Assembly (NCBI GenBank): GCA_016182655.1
Contig: JACPGB010000012.1
Location: forward strand, 62,001-126,000
Direction of reading: 5' to 3'
From: Deltaproteobacteria bacterium
Lineage (GTDB): Bacteria; Desulfobacterota; GWC2-55-46
Length of the DNA stretch: 64,000 nucleotides
Below are positions 10,928-19,704 of the stretch, piece after piece. Both the position numbers and the translations under genes were made by a program. Every line of letters starts with the position of its first letter. Position 1 is the stretch's first letter. The notes below the pieces were generated by a model. It had not been told where the DNA came from. It saw only the letters and a program-made list of their open reading frames with translations, and did not search any database.

Positions 10928-11842
10928 ATGGGTAAAGGTAATAAAAAGGGCCTCTTCCAATGGGGCCTTCTCATCTTCCTCGGCTTCATCCTCGGGGCCG
11001 CTTCGGTCCTGATCTTCCTCAACTACAGAGGTCTCTTCGCGCCGCCTGAGGCGCATTACGCACCAGCGGCTCCCGCGACAGCGCCTGAGACCGCCGTTCC
11101 GACAGCGCCTGTTGCGCCTGTACCGGAGCCAGCGCCTGTTGCGCCCCCCATGCCGGCCCACCCAAAGGGCAGGATCGCCATTGTCATAGACGACATGGGT
11201 CCGGACCTCGGCAAGCTCAGGGAGCTTTTCAACGCGGGCGGCCCGATAACCATAGCGATAATGCCCAACCAGAGGCATTCGGCCGAGACGGCGAGAGAGG
11301 CCTCGAAAAAGGGGTGGGACGTCATCCTCCATCTCCCGATGGAGCCGAAGGACCTTGCCGATAACGATCCCGGAGAGGACGCGCTCCTCGTCGCCATGAG
11401 CAGGGACGAGATAGAGGCCATGCTCCGGAAAGGCCTGTCTTCGGTCCCGAACGCAATAGGCGTAAACAACCACATGGGATCGAAATTCACCGAGGACGAA
11501 GAGAAGATGAGATTGGTCCTCGCCTCCCTCAAAAAGCGCGGGATGTTTTTTCTCGACAGCCGTACCTCTCCGGATTCGGCAGGAGGCAGGGTGGCCAGAG
11601 ACCTCGGCATGAGGAGCGCCGAGCGTTCCGTCTTTCTCGACAACACGCGCGACGTCGACTATATAAAGGGACAGATACGCGAGCTCGCGGGTATCGCCTC
11701 GCGGAAGGGCTCCGCCATAGGCATAGGGCATCCGTACCCCGAGACGATCGAGGCGCTCAGACAGACGCTCCCCGCTCTCGGTCCCGGAATAAAGGTGGTG
11801 CGCTTGTCGGAGCTCGTCAGCGAGGGGGGCAAGGGCCGCTGA
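10928..11842 (+). CDS. Divergent polysaccharide deacetylase family protein (YibQ/DUF610)
   Basis: 304 aa with an N-terminal membrane helix (residues ~15-35), a Pro/Ala-rich linker (about 37-78) and the divergent polysaccharide deacetylase domain (AIVIDDMG near 82, HLPMEP near 135, NNHMGS near 180, FFLDSRT near 205, GIGHPYPET near 265). These motifs mark the YibQ family, which is very often found beside EnvC and CtpA genes, as here. A role in envelope or septal peptidoglycan remodelling is inferred from that context; the substrate is unknown. It likely faces the periplasm. Confidence 0.87.
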   Translation: MGKGNKKGLFQWGLLIFLGFILGAASVLIFLNYRGLFAPPEAHYAPAAPATAPETAVPTAPVAPVPEPAPVAPPMPAHPKGRIAIVIDDMGPDLGKLRELFNAGGPITIAIMPNQRHSAETAREASKKGWDVILHLPMEPKDLADNDPGEDALLVAMSRDEIEAMLRKGLSSVPNAIGVNNHMGSKFTEDEEKMRLVLASLKKRGMFFLDSRTSPDSAGGRVARDLGMRSAERSVFLDNTRDVDYIKGQIRELAGIASRKGSAIGIGHPYPETIEALRQTLPALGPGIKVVRLSELVSEGGKGR

Positions 11843-11915
11843 AACACGCCTTATTCTTTACACTGCCCATTAAAGATGATCCAGCATTTTTTTTATTTTG
11901 GTTGACAAAAAATGC

Positions 11916-11945
11916 TTGACAAGGGTTTGTACCTTTTGATAGGAT
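11916..11945 (+). promoter_or_regulatory. Promoter of the cold-shock gene
   Basis: TTGACA (11916-11921), an 18-bp spacer and TAGGAT (11940-11945). A second TTGACA at 11902 has no good partner. The predicted transcript starts near 11952, leaving a leader of about 135 nt. Confidence 0.55.
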
Positions 11946-12003
11946 GGGCCTAAATTTTAACCTTAGGTAATTCTATTTGCAGTATTCTGGTTTTGGTTAT
12001 CGG

Positions 12004-12035
12004 GCCGTGGAAGGACCGCAGTAACCTTCCACGGC
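12004..12035 (+). promoter_or_regulatory. Hairpin in the cold-shock 5' leader
   Basis: An 11-bp stem GCCGTGGAAGG / CCTTCCACGGC with a 10-nt loop, followed by CTTTATTTAT, lies in the long leader of the csp gene. Long structured leaders are a known feature of cold-shock mRNAs, where they act as thermosensors. Whether this one is an attenuator or a thermosensor cannot be told from sequence. Confidence 0.5.
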
Positions 12036-12086
12036 TTTATTTATGCTGCAAGAGAGTTCCAAAAGAAAAAAGGAGGCACAAGAAAA

Positions 12087-12287
12087 ATGGCAAGAGGCAA
12101 AGTGAAGTGGTTTAACGACACAAAGGGTTTCGGTTTCATCCAGCAGGAGTCGGGCGAGGACGTATTCGTACACTACACCGCGATCACCGGCGAGGGTTTC
12201 AAGACCCTGAAGGAAGGCGAAGAGGTCGAGTTTGAGATCACCCAGGGTCCGAAGGGTCCCCAGGCCTCGAACGTAGTAAAGGTCTAA
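12087..12287 (+). CDS. cspA: Cold-shock domain protein
   Basis: 66-aa single cold-shock domain that binds single-stranded RNA and DNA as a chaperone. RNP1 appears as KGFGFI and RNP2 as VFVHY, and the start [18 protein letters not shown] is typical of the CspA family. The Shine-Dalgarno is strong (AAAGGAGG, 12 nt before the ATG). The gene stands alone between its own promoter and terminator. The symbol is generic because paralogues cannot be ruled out. Confidence 0.95.
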   Translation: MARGKVKWFNDTKGFGFIQQESGEDVFVHYTAITGEGFKTLKEGEEVEFEITQGPKGPQASNVVKV

Positions 12288-12373
12288 CCTTCTTAAGACA
12301 TAGAGGCTCGACCGGAAAGGCTATTGGACAAAGGCGTCAAGCGTTTTCCCCTTTAGAACCTCATTAGTCTGCT

Positions 12374-12406
12374 AACCCCCTTTTGCGAGAGCAAAAGGGG
12401 GTTTTT
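12374..12406 (+). terminator. Terminator of the cold-shock gene
   Basis: A perfect 13-bp stem AACCCCCTTTTGC / GCAAAAGGGGGTT with a GAGA loop and trailing Ts, about 86 nt after the stop codon. The 3' UTR is therefore fairly long. Confidence 0.93.
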
Positions 12407-12546
12407 CATTCCAGGAGGGCCCGCACGGGCGGCCCTTTAAGGCCAGTTGTTTTATTGTATTCGGCGGTTTATTCTGTTATCATGAAATATGCCCTGTGGC
12501 GAGCGGCTGATACCGGTGCATCAAAGGGCTTTCGCCGCGATCCCGC

Positions 12547-13455
12547 ATGAAAAAACCTCGACAAGAGAATACCTTGGATATAAGAAAATACCTGGCCGAA
12601 AAGGCCGAGATCGTAAACGGGGGGCTAAAACACCTCCTCGTAAAGGAAGACGAGTACCCGAGTTCGCTCCACAAGGCGATGCACTACAGCCTCTTCGCCG
12701 GAGGTAAGAGGATAAGGCCCGTCCTCGTGCTCGCGGCCGCCGAGGCCGTCGGGGGGGACCCTTCCGTTGCGCTCCACGCCGCCTGCGCCTTCGAGTGCGT
12801 ACACACCTACTCGCTAATACACGACGACCTTCCGGCCATAGACAACGACGACCTCCGTAGAGGCAGGCCCACCTGCCACAAGGCCTTCGGCGAGGCCACT
12901 GCCATACTCGCCGGGGACGCGCTCCTGACGGCCGCCTTCGACCTCGTTGCGAGGACGCCCGCGAAGGATTCGTCCCGTGTGGCGAGGGTCATCCAGGAGC
13001 TCGCGCGCGCCGCGGGCTCGACCGGCATGATAGGCGGGCAGATGGTCGACATCGAGTCCGAGGGCAAGGAGATATCCTTCCCGGTACTCGAATACATACA
13101 CATACACAAGACCGGCGAGCTCATACTCGCCTCGGTCCGCTCGGGCGCGATACTCGGCGGCGCGGACGCCATGGCCCTTGAAAAAATAGCCCGCTACGGT
13201 AAATCCGTAGGGCTCGCATTCCAGATAGCCGACGACATACTCGATGTCGAAGGGGCGACGGAGGTAACCGGCAAGCCCGTCGGCGGGGACGAAAAAAAAG
13301 GCAAGGCGACTTACCCGGCGCTCATGGGACTCGAGGAGTCGAAGAAGAGGGCGAGAGAGCTCGTGGATATGGCCGTTGCCGCGCCCGACGGGTTCGACTC
13401 CAAAGCCGACCCGTTAAGAGAGATAGCCGGGTTTATCGCGGCAAGGGACAAGTAG
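12547..13455 (+). CDS. ispA: Polyprenyl synthetase (farnesyl/geranyl diphosphate synthase)
   Basis: 302 aa, all-helical prenyltransferase that condenses IPP with allylic diphosphates. The first Asp-rich motif [10 protein letters not shown] (about residue 98) has the two-residue insertion of bacterial FPP synthases, and the second is DDILD (about 228). FAGGKRIRP near 55 binds the diphosphate. It is followed after 11 nt by dxs, so precursor synthesis and chain elongation share an operon. xseA/xseB, often upstream in other genomes, are not here. Confidence 0.93.
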   Translation: MKKPRQENTLDIRKYLAEKAEIVNGGLKHLLVKEDEYPSSLHKAMHYSLFAGGKRIRPVLVLAAAEAVGGDPSVALHAACAFECVHTYSLIHDDLPAIDNDDLRRGRPTCHKAFGEATAILAGDALLTAAFDLVARTPAKDSSRVARVIQELARAAGSTGMIGGQMVDIESEGKEISFPVLEYIHIHKTGELILASVRSGAILGGADAMALEKIARYGKSVGLAFQIADDILDVEGATEVTGKPVGGDEKKGKATYPALMGLEESKKRARELVDMAVAAPDGFDSKADPLREIAGFIAARDK

Positions 13456-13466
13456 AAGGCCGTACG

Positions 13467-15365
13467 ATGGGAAAGCTCCTTGAAAAAATAGAGACGCCCG
13501 CGGATCTTAAGCGCATAGAGCGCGAGAGGCTCCCCATACTCGCAACTGAAATAAGGGAGCTGATACTCAATACCGTCTCCGAGAAGGGCGGACATCTCGC
13601 CTCGTCTCTCGGCGCGGTCGAGCTCTCGATCGCCCTCCACTATGTGCTCGATTCCCCGACGGACAAGATAATATGGGACGTCGGCCACCAGGCCTACGCC
13701 CATAAGATCTTGACCGGCAGGAGAAAAGAATTCCCGACATTAAGGCAGTCGGGCGGCATAAGCGGTTTCCCGAAGCCGTCTGAGTCCGTATTCGACGCCT
13801 TCGGCGTGGGGCACTCTTCCACCTCCATCTCCGCCGCGCTCGGCATGGCCGCGGCCCGCGACCTCGAAGGGAAGAGGTACAGGGTCGTCGCCGTCATAGG
13901 CGACGGGTCCTTGACCGCGGGGCTCGCGTTCGAAGGCCTGAACCAGGCCGGGCACCTCAAGAAAGACTTCGTCGTGGTCCTTAACGACAACGAGATGTCG
14001 ATATCGAAGAACGTCGGCGCTCTCTCTACCTTCTTAAGCAGGAAGATAACCGGACGCCTCGCCAACAAGCTCAAGGGCGAGGTAGAGTCTTTCATAAAAT
14101 CGATACCGAGGATAGGCGACAGGCTTATCGGCATAGCCAAGAGGGCCGAGGACTCGCTCATCACCCTCTTTACCCCGGGCATGCTCTTCGAAGGGCTCGG
14201 CTTCCATTACATAGGCCCGGTCGACGGCCACGATACCGAGGCGCTCATAACCGCTCTCACGGATATAAACGAGCTCAAGGGGCCGGTCTTGCTGCATGTG
14301 CTTACGAAGAAGGGGAAAGGGTACGCGCCCGCCGAAAATGACCCGGCGAGCTTCCACGGGGTCTCTCCGTTCGTGCTGGAGACCGGAAAGCCGAAGTCCA
14401 GGTCCAAACCCTCTTACACCGGCGTATTCAGTTCGGCTCTTCTGGAAATAGCGGAGAATGACGCGAGGGTCGTAGCCATCACGGCCGCGATGCCGGAGGG
14501 CACCGGGCTCTCGAAATTCGCCGAGAGATACCCGGAGAGGTTCTTCGACGTCGGCATAGCCGAACAGCACGCGCTCACCTTCGCGGCAGGGCTTGCCAAG
14601 GAAGGCTTCGTGCCGGTCACCGCCATATACTCGACCTTTCTCCAGAGGGCCTATGATGAAGTCTTCCACGACGTGGCGCTCCAGAACCTCCCGGTCGTCA
14701 TAGCGATGGACAGGGCCGGTATCGTCGGGCAGGACGGCCCGACACACCACGGGCTCTTCGATATCTCGTACTTGCGCCACATACCTAACATGATAGTCGC
14801 CGCTCCCAAGGACGAGGACGAATTAAGGCACCTTTTGTATTCCGCGGTAAGCTATGGGAAACCCACGGCCGTAAGGTATCCGAGGGGCTCGTGCACGGGC
14901 GTCGACATAACCGGCCCGCTTACGACCATCCCTCCGGGAAAGGCCGAGGTGCTCAAAGACGGCGCCGACCTCACGGTTATTGCAATAGGCACGATGGTAG
15001 GCCCGGCTATGGAAGCCGTGGAAAAGCTCAACAAGGAAGGGATACGCGCGGGGCTCATAAACGCGCGGTTCGCAAAGCCCCTTGATGAAGAACTGATACT
15101 GAAGGCCGCTTCGATCGGACCTCTGGTGACGGTGGAGGAGAACGCCCTGCAGGGCGGGTTCGGAAGCGCAGTCCTCGAGTTGCTGGAGGAGCGCGGCATT
15201 TCCGCCCATGTAAAGAGGCTCGGGGTCCCTGATGAGTTCATCGAGCACGGGACGCAGGACGAGCTCCGTTCAAGGATAGGCCTTGACTCCGCCGGCATAG
15301 AGGCCGCGGCGCGCTCGCTTGTGAAAGACAGGCCGAACACCATAAAGCTCGCTTTTTTGAAATAA
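13467..15365 (+). CDS. dxs: 1-deoxy-D-xylulose-5-phosphate synthase
   Basis: 632 aa, the first enzyme of the MEP isoprenoid pathway; it joins pyruvate and glyceraldehyde 3-phosphate using thiamine diphosphate. The ThDP motif GDGSLTAG lies near residue 150 with NDNEMSIS after it, the central domain has the catalytic Glu in [15 protein letters not shown] (about 370), and a C-terminal transketolase domain follows. The N-terminal [20 protein letters not shown] is diagnostic. Full length with no disruption. The next gene begins at the base after its stop. Confidence 0.96.
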   Translation: MGKLLEKIETPADLKRIERERLPILATEIRELILNTVSEKGGHLASSLGAVELSIALHYVLDSPTDKIIWDVGHQAYAHKILTGRRKEFPTLRQSGGISGFPKPSESVFDAFGVGHSSTSISAALGMAAARDLEGKRYRVVAVIGDGSLTAGLAFEGLNQAGHLKKDFVVVLNDNEMSISKNVGALSTFLSRKITGRLANKLKGEVESFIKSIPRIGDRLIGIAKRAEDSLITLFTPGMLFEGLGFHYIGPVDGHDTEALITALTDINELKGPVLLHVLTKKGKGYAPAENDPASFHGVSPFVLETGKPKSRSKPSYTGVFSSALLEIAENDARVVAITAAMPEGTGLSKFAERYPERFFDVGIAEQHALTFAAGLAKEGFVPVTAIYSTFLQRAYDEVFHDVALQNLPVVIAMDRAGIVGQDGPTHHGLFDISYLRHIPNMIVAAPKDEDELRHLLYSAVSYGKPTAVRYPRGSCTGVDITGPLTTIPPGKAEVLKDGADLTVIAIGTMVGPAMEAVEKLNKEGIRAGLINARFAKPLDEELILKAASIGPLVTVEENALQGGFGSAVLELLEERGISAHVKRLGVPDEFIEHGTQDELRSRIGLDSAGIEAAARSLVKDRPNTIKLAFLK

Positions 15366-16103
15366 TTGGCAAAGACGGAAAAGACAAGGATAGACTCTCT
15401 CCTCGTTGAAAAGGGGCTCGCGCCTACAAGGGAGAAGGCACAGGCCCTTATCATGGCGGGCTCCGTCCTCGTCGACGGCGTGGTCATCGACAAGCCCGGA
15501 CGCGAGGTAAAAAAAGAGGGCGCAATCGTCGTAAAGGAAGGGCTCCCGTTCGTAGGGAGAGGCGGGGTGAAGCTCTCGGGCGCGCTTGACGCCTTCAATA
15601 TAAGCGTCGAAGGCCTGACGATAGTCGACATAGGCTCGTCTACCGGCGGCTTTACCGACTGCGTCCTCAAGAGGGGCGCGAAAAAGGTCTTTGCCATAGA
15701 CGTAGGAAAGTCCCTCCTCGACATCCATTTAAGGAATGACCCCAGGGTAGTGGTCCTCGAAGGCTACAATATAAGACACTTCGACCTTGCCCTCATTACC
15801 GACCCCATCGACATGGCAGTAATCGACGTCTCGTTCATCTCACTTGTTAAGGTACTGCCCAAGGCCCATGAGCTTGTAAGGGAGGGGGCGGCAGTCCTTG
15901 CGCTCGTTAAGCCGCAGTTCGAAGTCGGCAAGGGCAGGGTGGGAAAAGGCGGGATAGTCCGCGACGAGGCCGTCCACCGGGAGGTCGTTGAAAAGATAAA
16001 GGCGTTCGCGGAGGGGATGGGGTTCAGGGTTGCCGGAGAGGCCGTCTCATCGATAACCGGCACGAAGGGGAACAGGGAGTTCTGGGTATGGCTCGTAAAA
16101 TGA
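15366..16103 (+). CDS. tlyA: TlyA family rRNA 2'-O-ribose methyltransferase
   Basis: 245 aa. An N-terminal S4 RNA-binding domain (SLLVEKGLAPTREKAQALI) is followed by an FtsJ-type SAM-dependent methyltransferase with VDIGSSTGGFTDCVLKRGA (about residue 83) and DVSFISL (about 153). TlyA-type enzymes 2'-O-methylate cytidines of 16S and/or 23S rRNA. Hemolysin is a legacy name for this family. The start is TTG placed immediately after the dxs TAA, which implies translational coupling. The ispA-dxs-tlyA order is conserved in many bacteria. Confidence 0.92.
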   Translation: MAKTEKTRIDSLLVEKGLAPTREKAQALIMAGSVLVDGVVIDKPGREVKKEGAIVVKEGLPFVGRGGVKLSGALDAFNISVEGLTIVDIGSSTGGFTDCVLKRGAKKVFAIDVGKSLLDIHLRNDPRVVVLEGYNIRHFDLALITDPIDMAVIDVSFISLVKVLPKAHELVREGAAVLALVKPQFEVGKGRVGKGGIVRDEAVHREVVEKIKAFAEGMGFRVAGEAVSSITGTKGNREFWVWLVK

Positions 16104-16111
16104 AAAATGGT

Positions 16112-16140
16112 TGCCATAAGTAGGCGGTTTTGATATATAT
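16112..16140 (+). promoter_or_regulatory. Promoter candidate for nfnAB
   Basis: TTGCCA (16112-16117), a 17-bp spacer and TATATA (16135-16140), about 58 bp before the nfnA start. Confidence 0.5.
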
Positions 16141-16198
16141 TATCCGTCCCGCGTCGCACGAACTTCTTTCCTACACGACAGAAAAAAGGAGTACTTAG

Positions 16199-17056
16199 AT
16201 GTACGAGATCATCGAGAAGGCCGAGCTTGCGCACACGGTCTACCAGTACAAGATAAAGGCCCCGCTCATCGCGAAGAAGAGGAAGGCCGGGCAGTTCGTG
16301 GTCTTGAGATTAAACGAGATGGGCGAGAGGATACCGCTTACCATAGTCGGGTCTGACGAAAAGGAAGGGACGATAACCATCATCGTCCAGGAGGTCGGCA
16401 AATCCACGGCTATGCTCGGCGACATGACCGTCGGAGACTCGATCCTCGACGTCGTCGGCCCTTTGGGCAAGCCCACGCACATAGAGAACTTCGGCATAGC
16501 GGTATGCGTCGGCGGCGGCATAGGCACGGCCCCGGTGCTCCCCATAGCGAAGGCGATGAAGGAGGCGGGCAATAAAGTCATCTCGATCATGGGCGCGAGG
16601 AACAAGGGGCTACTCATACTCGAGAACGAGATGCGGGAAGCGAGCCACGAGCTCCATGTGACGACCGACGACGGGAGCTACGGCCACCACGGGTTCGTGA
16701 CGCAGGTACTCCAGAAGTTCATAGACGAGGGCATGAAGATAGGGTGCGTCGTGGGCATAGGCCCGGTGCCGATGATGAGGGCCGTGGCCAATGTCACGAG
16801 GCCGTACGGCATACAGACGGTCGTGAGCCTGAACCCCATCATGGTCGACGGCACCGGCATGTGCGGCGCGTGCAGGGTGACCATAGCCGGGAAGAACCAG
16901 TTCGTATGCGTCGACGGCCCGGAGTTCAACGGCCACGAGGTCAACTACGAAGAGCTGATGCTCCGTAACAGGAGCTACATAAAGGAAGAGAAGGCCGCTA
17001 TGGAGGAGTTCACATACCATGAGGGCTCGAAGTGTTACGAAAGGGAGTGCAAGTAA
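16199..17056 (+). CDS. nfnA: NfnA-type FAD/NAD-binding [2Fe-2S] subunit (sulfide dehydrogenase/NfnAB small subunit)
   Basis: 285 aa. A ferredoxin-reductase-like FAD domain (AGQFVVLRL, then RIPLTIV), a NAD(H)-binding domain (VGGGIGTAPVLPIAKA near residue 103) and a C-terminal [2Fe-2S] segment (DGTGMCGACRV near 218, then FVCVDGPEF). With the glutamate-synthase-like partner encoded next this matches the NADH-dependent ferredoxin:NADP+ oxidoreductase NfnAB, which couples ferredoxin and NADH oxidation to NADPH formation by electron bifurcation. The same fold is annotated as SudB or dihydroorotate dehydrogenase electron-transfer subunit; the paired gene favours Nfn or Sud. Confidence 0.85.
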   Translation: MYEIIEKAELAHTVYQYKIKAPLIAKKRKAGQFVVLRLNEMGERIPLTIVGSDEKEGTITIIVQEVGKSTAMLGDMTVGDSILDVVGPLGKPTHIENFGIAVCVGGGIGTAPVLPIAKAMKEAGNKVISIMGARNKGLLILENEMREASHELHVTTDDGSYGHHGFVTQVLQKFIDEGMKIGCVVGIGPVPMMRAVANVTRPYGIQTVVSLNPIMVDGTGMCGACRVTIAGKNQFVCVDGPEFNGHEVNYEELMLRNRSYIKEEKAAMEEFTYHEGSKCYERECK

Positions 17057-17116
17057 GAATTCTATTTTTATTGCAGCCATAATTTCCATTTTCAAAATAT
17101 AAGGAGCGCAACAGAG

Positions 17117-18535
17117 ATGGACGCTAACGAGATAAAAGAACGGATGAAGATGCCCAGGCAGACGATGCCCGAGCAGGACCCGCACGAGAGGGTCAGGAAC
17201 TTCTACGAGGTCCCGTACGGCTTCACCCCCGAGCAGGCGATCGCGGAGGCGAAGAGGTGCATCCAGTGCAAGAAGCCTCTCTGCGTCGGCGGCTGCCCCG
17301 TCAACATCGACATACCCTGGTTCATACGCCTCATAGCCGAAGGCAAGTTCATCGAGGCGGCGCACAAGCTGAAGGAGACCAACGGGCTGCCGGCCGTTTG
17401 CGGCAGGGTCTGCCCCCAGGAGGACCAGTGCGAGAAGGTCTGCGTCGTCGGCAAGAAGGCGGACGCGGTATCCATAGGCAGGCTCGAGCGGTTCGCGGCG
17501 GATTACGAACGGGAACACGGCGAGGTGACGATACCGAACATCCCCAAGTGGACCGGCAAAAAGGCCGCAGTCGTGGGCGCGGGCCCTGCGGGCCTGACCG
17601 TCGCCGGAGACCTCGTGAAGAAGGGGCACAAGGTAACGGTTTTTGAAGCGCTCCACACCCCCGGCGGCGTCCTCATGTACGGCATACCGGAGTTCAGGCT
17701 CCCCAAGAAGATAGTCCAGTCAGAGGTAGAGTACCTTAAGAGGATGGGTGTCGAGATAGTACTGAACGCGGTCGTAGGCAAGCTCGAAACGATAGACGAG
17801 CTCCTTGCCGACGGATACGGCGCCGTATTCGTCGGAAGCGGCGCGGGGCTCCCGAACTTCATGAACATACCCGGAGAGAACCTCTCAGGCGTATATTCGG
17901 CTAACGAATACCTTACCCGCGTGAACCTCATGAAGGCGTACCAGTTCCCGGAGTACGACACGCCCGTAATACGCGGCAGGAAGGTCGTGGTAATAGGCGG
18001 CGGGAACACCGCCATGGACTCGGCGAGGACGGCCCTCCGGCTTTGCCCCGAGGAGGTCTCGATCGTCTACAGGAGGTCGAGGGAGGAGCTCCCGGCGAGG
18101 GTAGAGGAGATACACCACGGCGAGGAGGAGGGGCTTAAATTCAAGCTCCTCACCAACCCCAAGAGGTTCATAGGCGACCACGAGGGCAGGCTCAAGGGTG
18201 TAGAGTGCGTGAGCATGGAGCTCGGAGAGCCGGATGAGTCCGGGAGAAGGAGACCCGTCGAGGTAAAGGGCTCGGATTTCACGATAGAGGCTGACGTCGC
18301 GATAATCGCCATAGGTAACGGCGCGAACCCGCTTATCCCGCAGACCACGCCGGATATAAAGGTTAACAAGTGGGGGAACATCACCGTCAACCCGGACAAC
18401 GGCAGGACATCGAAAAAGGGCGTCTTCTCAGGCGGCGACATAGTCCGCGGAGGCGCGACAGTCATACTCGCGATGGGCGACGGCAGGCGCGCCGCCGACT
18501 CGATGGACGAGTACATGAGAACCGGGATATGGTAA
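17117..18535 (+). CDS. nfnB: NfnB-type/glutamate synthase small-chain-like flavoprotein
   Basis: 472 aa. The N-terminus carries two Cys clusters for [4Fe-4S] centres: CIQCKKPLCVGGC (about residue 50) and CGRVCPQEDQCEKVC (about 95). A first FAD motif VVGAGPAGLTVAGDL lies near 155 and the NADPH motif VVIGGGNTAMDSART near 293, with the closing GDIVRGGATVILAMGDGR typical of the GltA family. No large glutamate synthase subunit is nearby, and the upstream gene is NfnA-like, so an NfnAB complex is preferred over GOGAT. The gap between the two genes is 60 nt. Confidence 0.86.
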   Translation: MDANEIKERMKMPRQTMPEQDPHERVRNFYEVPYGFTPEQAIAEAKRCIQCKKPLCVGGCPVNIDIPWFIRLIAEGKFIEAAHKLKETNGLPAVCGRVCPQEDQCEKVCVVGKKADAVSIGRLERFAADYEREHGEVTIPNIPKWTGKKAAVVGAGPAGLTVAGDLVKKGHKVTVFEALHTPGGVLMYGIPEFRLPKKIVQSEVEYLKRMGVEIVLNAVVGKLETIDELLADGYGAVFVGSGAGLPNFMNIPGENLSGVYSANEYLTRVNLMKAYQFPEYDTPVIRGRKVVVIGGGNTAMDSARTALRLCPEEVSIVYRRSREELPARVEEIHHGEEEGLKFKLLTNPKRFIGDHEGRLKGVECVSMELGEPDESGRRRPVEVKGSDFTIEADVAIIAIGNGANPLIPQTTPDIKVNKWGNITVNPDNGRTSKKGVFSGGDIVRGGATVILAMGDGRRAADSMDEYMRTGIW

Positions 18536-18554
18536 CAGGATGAGCGTCACGAAG

Positions 18555-18586
18555 ACCGGCCTTTGAGAAACAGGCCGGTTTTTTTA
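18555..18586 (+). terminator. Terminator after nfnB
   Basis: The stem ACCGGCCT / AGGCCGGT with a 9-nt loop is followed by seven Ts, about 20 nt after the stop codon. Confidence 0.92.
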
Positions 18587-18602
18587 TTCCAGAAGGGGCC
18601 CG

Positions 18603-19019
18603 ATGGGACACTCAAAGCGGCTTAAAAAAATACTCTTCGTCTGCGTAGGCAACACCTGCCGGAGCCAGATGGCCGAGGGGTTCGCGAACCACTACGGCAA
18701 GGGAAAAATAGATGCGCGTAGCGCGGGCACTTCCGCCGCAGGTGTGGTCAACCGTTACACGATAGACGCGATGAAGGAGATAGGCATAGACATCTCGGGG
18801 CATGATTCCGTTCAGCTCACGCGAGAGATGATCGAGTGGGCCGATGTAGTCGTGACGCTAGGTTGTTGTACGGCAGATACGCTATGCCCGGTATCGTACG
18901 ACGGCAAGAAATACGACTGGAAGGTCGACGACCCGCTCGGGAGGCCCTGGGAGTTCATGCAGAAGGTCAGGGATTCCATTGGGCAAAAGGTCAGGGAGCT
19001 TATAGATGACGAGGGGTGA
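18603..19019 (+). CDS. arsC: ArsC-type arsenate reductase / low-molecular-weight phosphatase
   Basis: 138 aa, LMW protein tyrosine phosphatase fold. The P-loop CVGNTCRSQMAEG sits near residue 14. Two further Cys positions, GCCTADTLCP near residue 96, match the relay cysteines of thioredoxin-coupled arsenate reductases, and the conserved DDPLG follows. No ars efflux gene is adjacent. Its 3' end overlaps the next gene by 14 bp, linking it to a PhoB/PhoR-like pair, so the true role could be arsenate reduction tied to phosphate control or phosphatase signalling. Confidence 0.85.
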   Translation: MGHSKRLKKILFVCVGNTCRSQMAEGFANHYGKGKIDARSAGTSAAGVVNRYTIDAMKEIGIDISGHDSVQLTREMIEWADVVVTLGCCTADTLCPVSYDGKKYDWKVDDPLGRPWEFMQKVRDSIGQKVRELIDDEG

Positions 19020-19704
19020 GGCCTTCATACTCGTCGTAGACGACGAGCCGGACATACTCCACCTCCTCGACTATAACCTCAAGAAGGCTGGGTTCAGGGT
19101 GCTCCTGGCCAAGGACGGCCCCGAGGCCATAGAGACGGCGAGGTCTAAAAAGCCCGACCTCATACTCCTCGATATCATGCTCCCGGACATGGAAGGGACT
19201 GAAGTGCTACGGAGACTCAAGGCAAACGAGTCCACCGCGCGCATCCCCGTAATAATGCTTACGGCAAAGGGCGAGGAGGTCGACAAGATCGTCGGCTTCG
19301 AGCTCGGGGCAGAGGACTACATAACAAAGCCCTTCAGCCCCCGGGAGATGGTGCTACGCGTAAAGGCTGTGTTGAAAAGGGCGACCGAAGCCAGGTCTGA
19401 TGAAGCGGACAAGGTCGTGGAGCTCCCTGACCTCTCGATAGACTATTCCAGGCACAGGGTCGAGGTAAAGGGGAGGGAGGTCGCGCTCTCCTCGACCGAG
19501 TTCAAATTGCTTACCGGGCTCATCGACGCTCACGGTCGGGTCCTTTCAAGGGACGCCATACTCGACCGCGCATGGGGCAGGGACTGCTTTGTCACGCCCC
19601 GTACCGTCGACACACACGTGAGGAGGCTCCGCGAGAAGCTCAAGGAGGCGGGCCGTTACATAGATACGGTGCGCGGCGTCGGATACAGGTTCAAGGAGGA
19701 CTGA
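19006..19704 (+). CDS. phoB: PhoB/OmpR-family response regulator
   Basis: 232 aa. A receiver domain with acidic pocket DDE (12-14), phospho-acceptor Asp in LILLDIMLP (about 55), the T of MLTAKG and Lys in ITKPFS, then a winged-helix output domain closing with VRRLREKLK and VRGVGYRF. Similarity in layout to PhoB is strong but the phosphate assignment is inference from the PhoR-like partner and the arsC neighbour. The start ATG lies inside arsC and the stop overlaps the kinase start as TGATG, so all three genes are coupled. Confidence 0.88.
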   Translation: MTRGEAFILVVDDEPDILHLLDYNLKKAGFRVLLAKDGPEAIETARSKKPDLILLDIMLPDMEGTEVLRRLKANESTARIPVIMLTAKGEEVDKIVGFELGAEDYITKPFSPREMVLRVKAVLKRATEARSDEADKVVELPDLSIDYSRHRVEVKGREVALSSTEFKLLTGLIDAHGRVLSRDAILDRAWGRDCFVTPRTVDTHVRRLREKLKEAGRYIDTVRGVGYRFKED

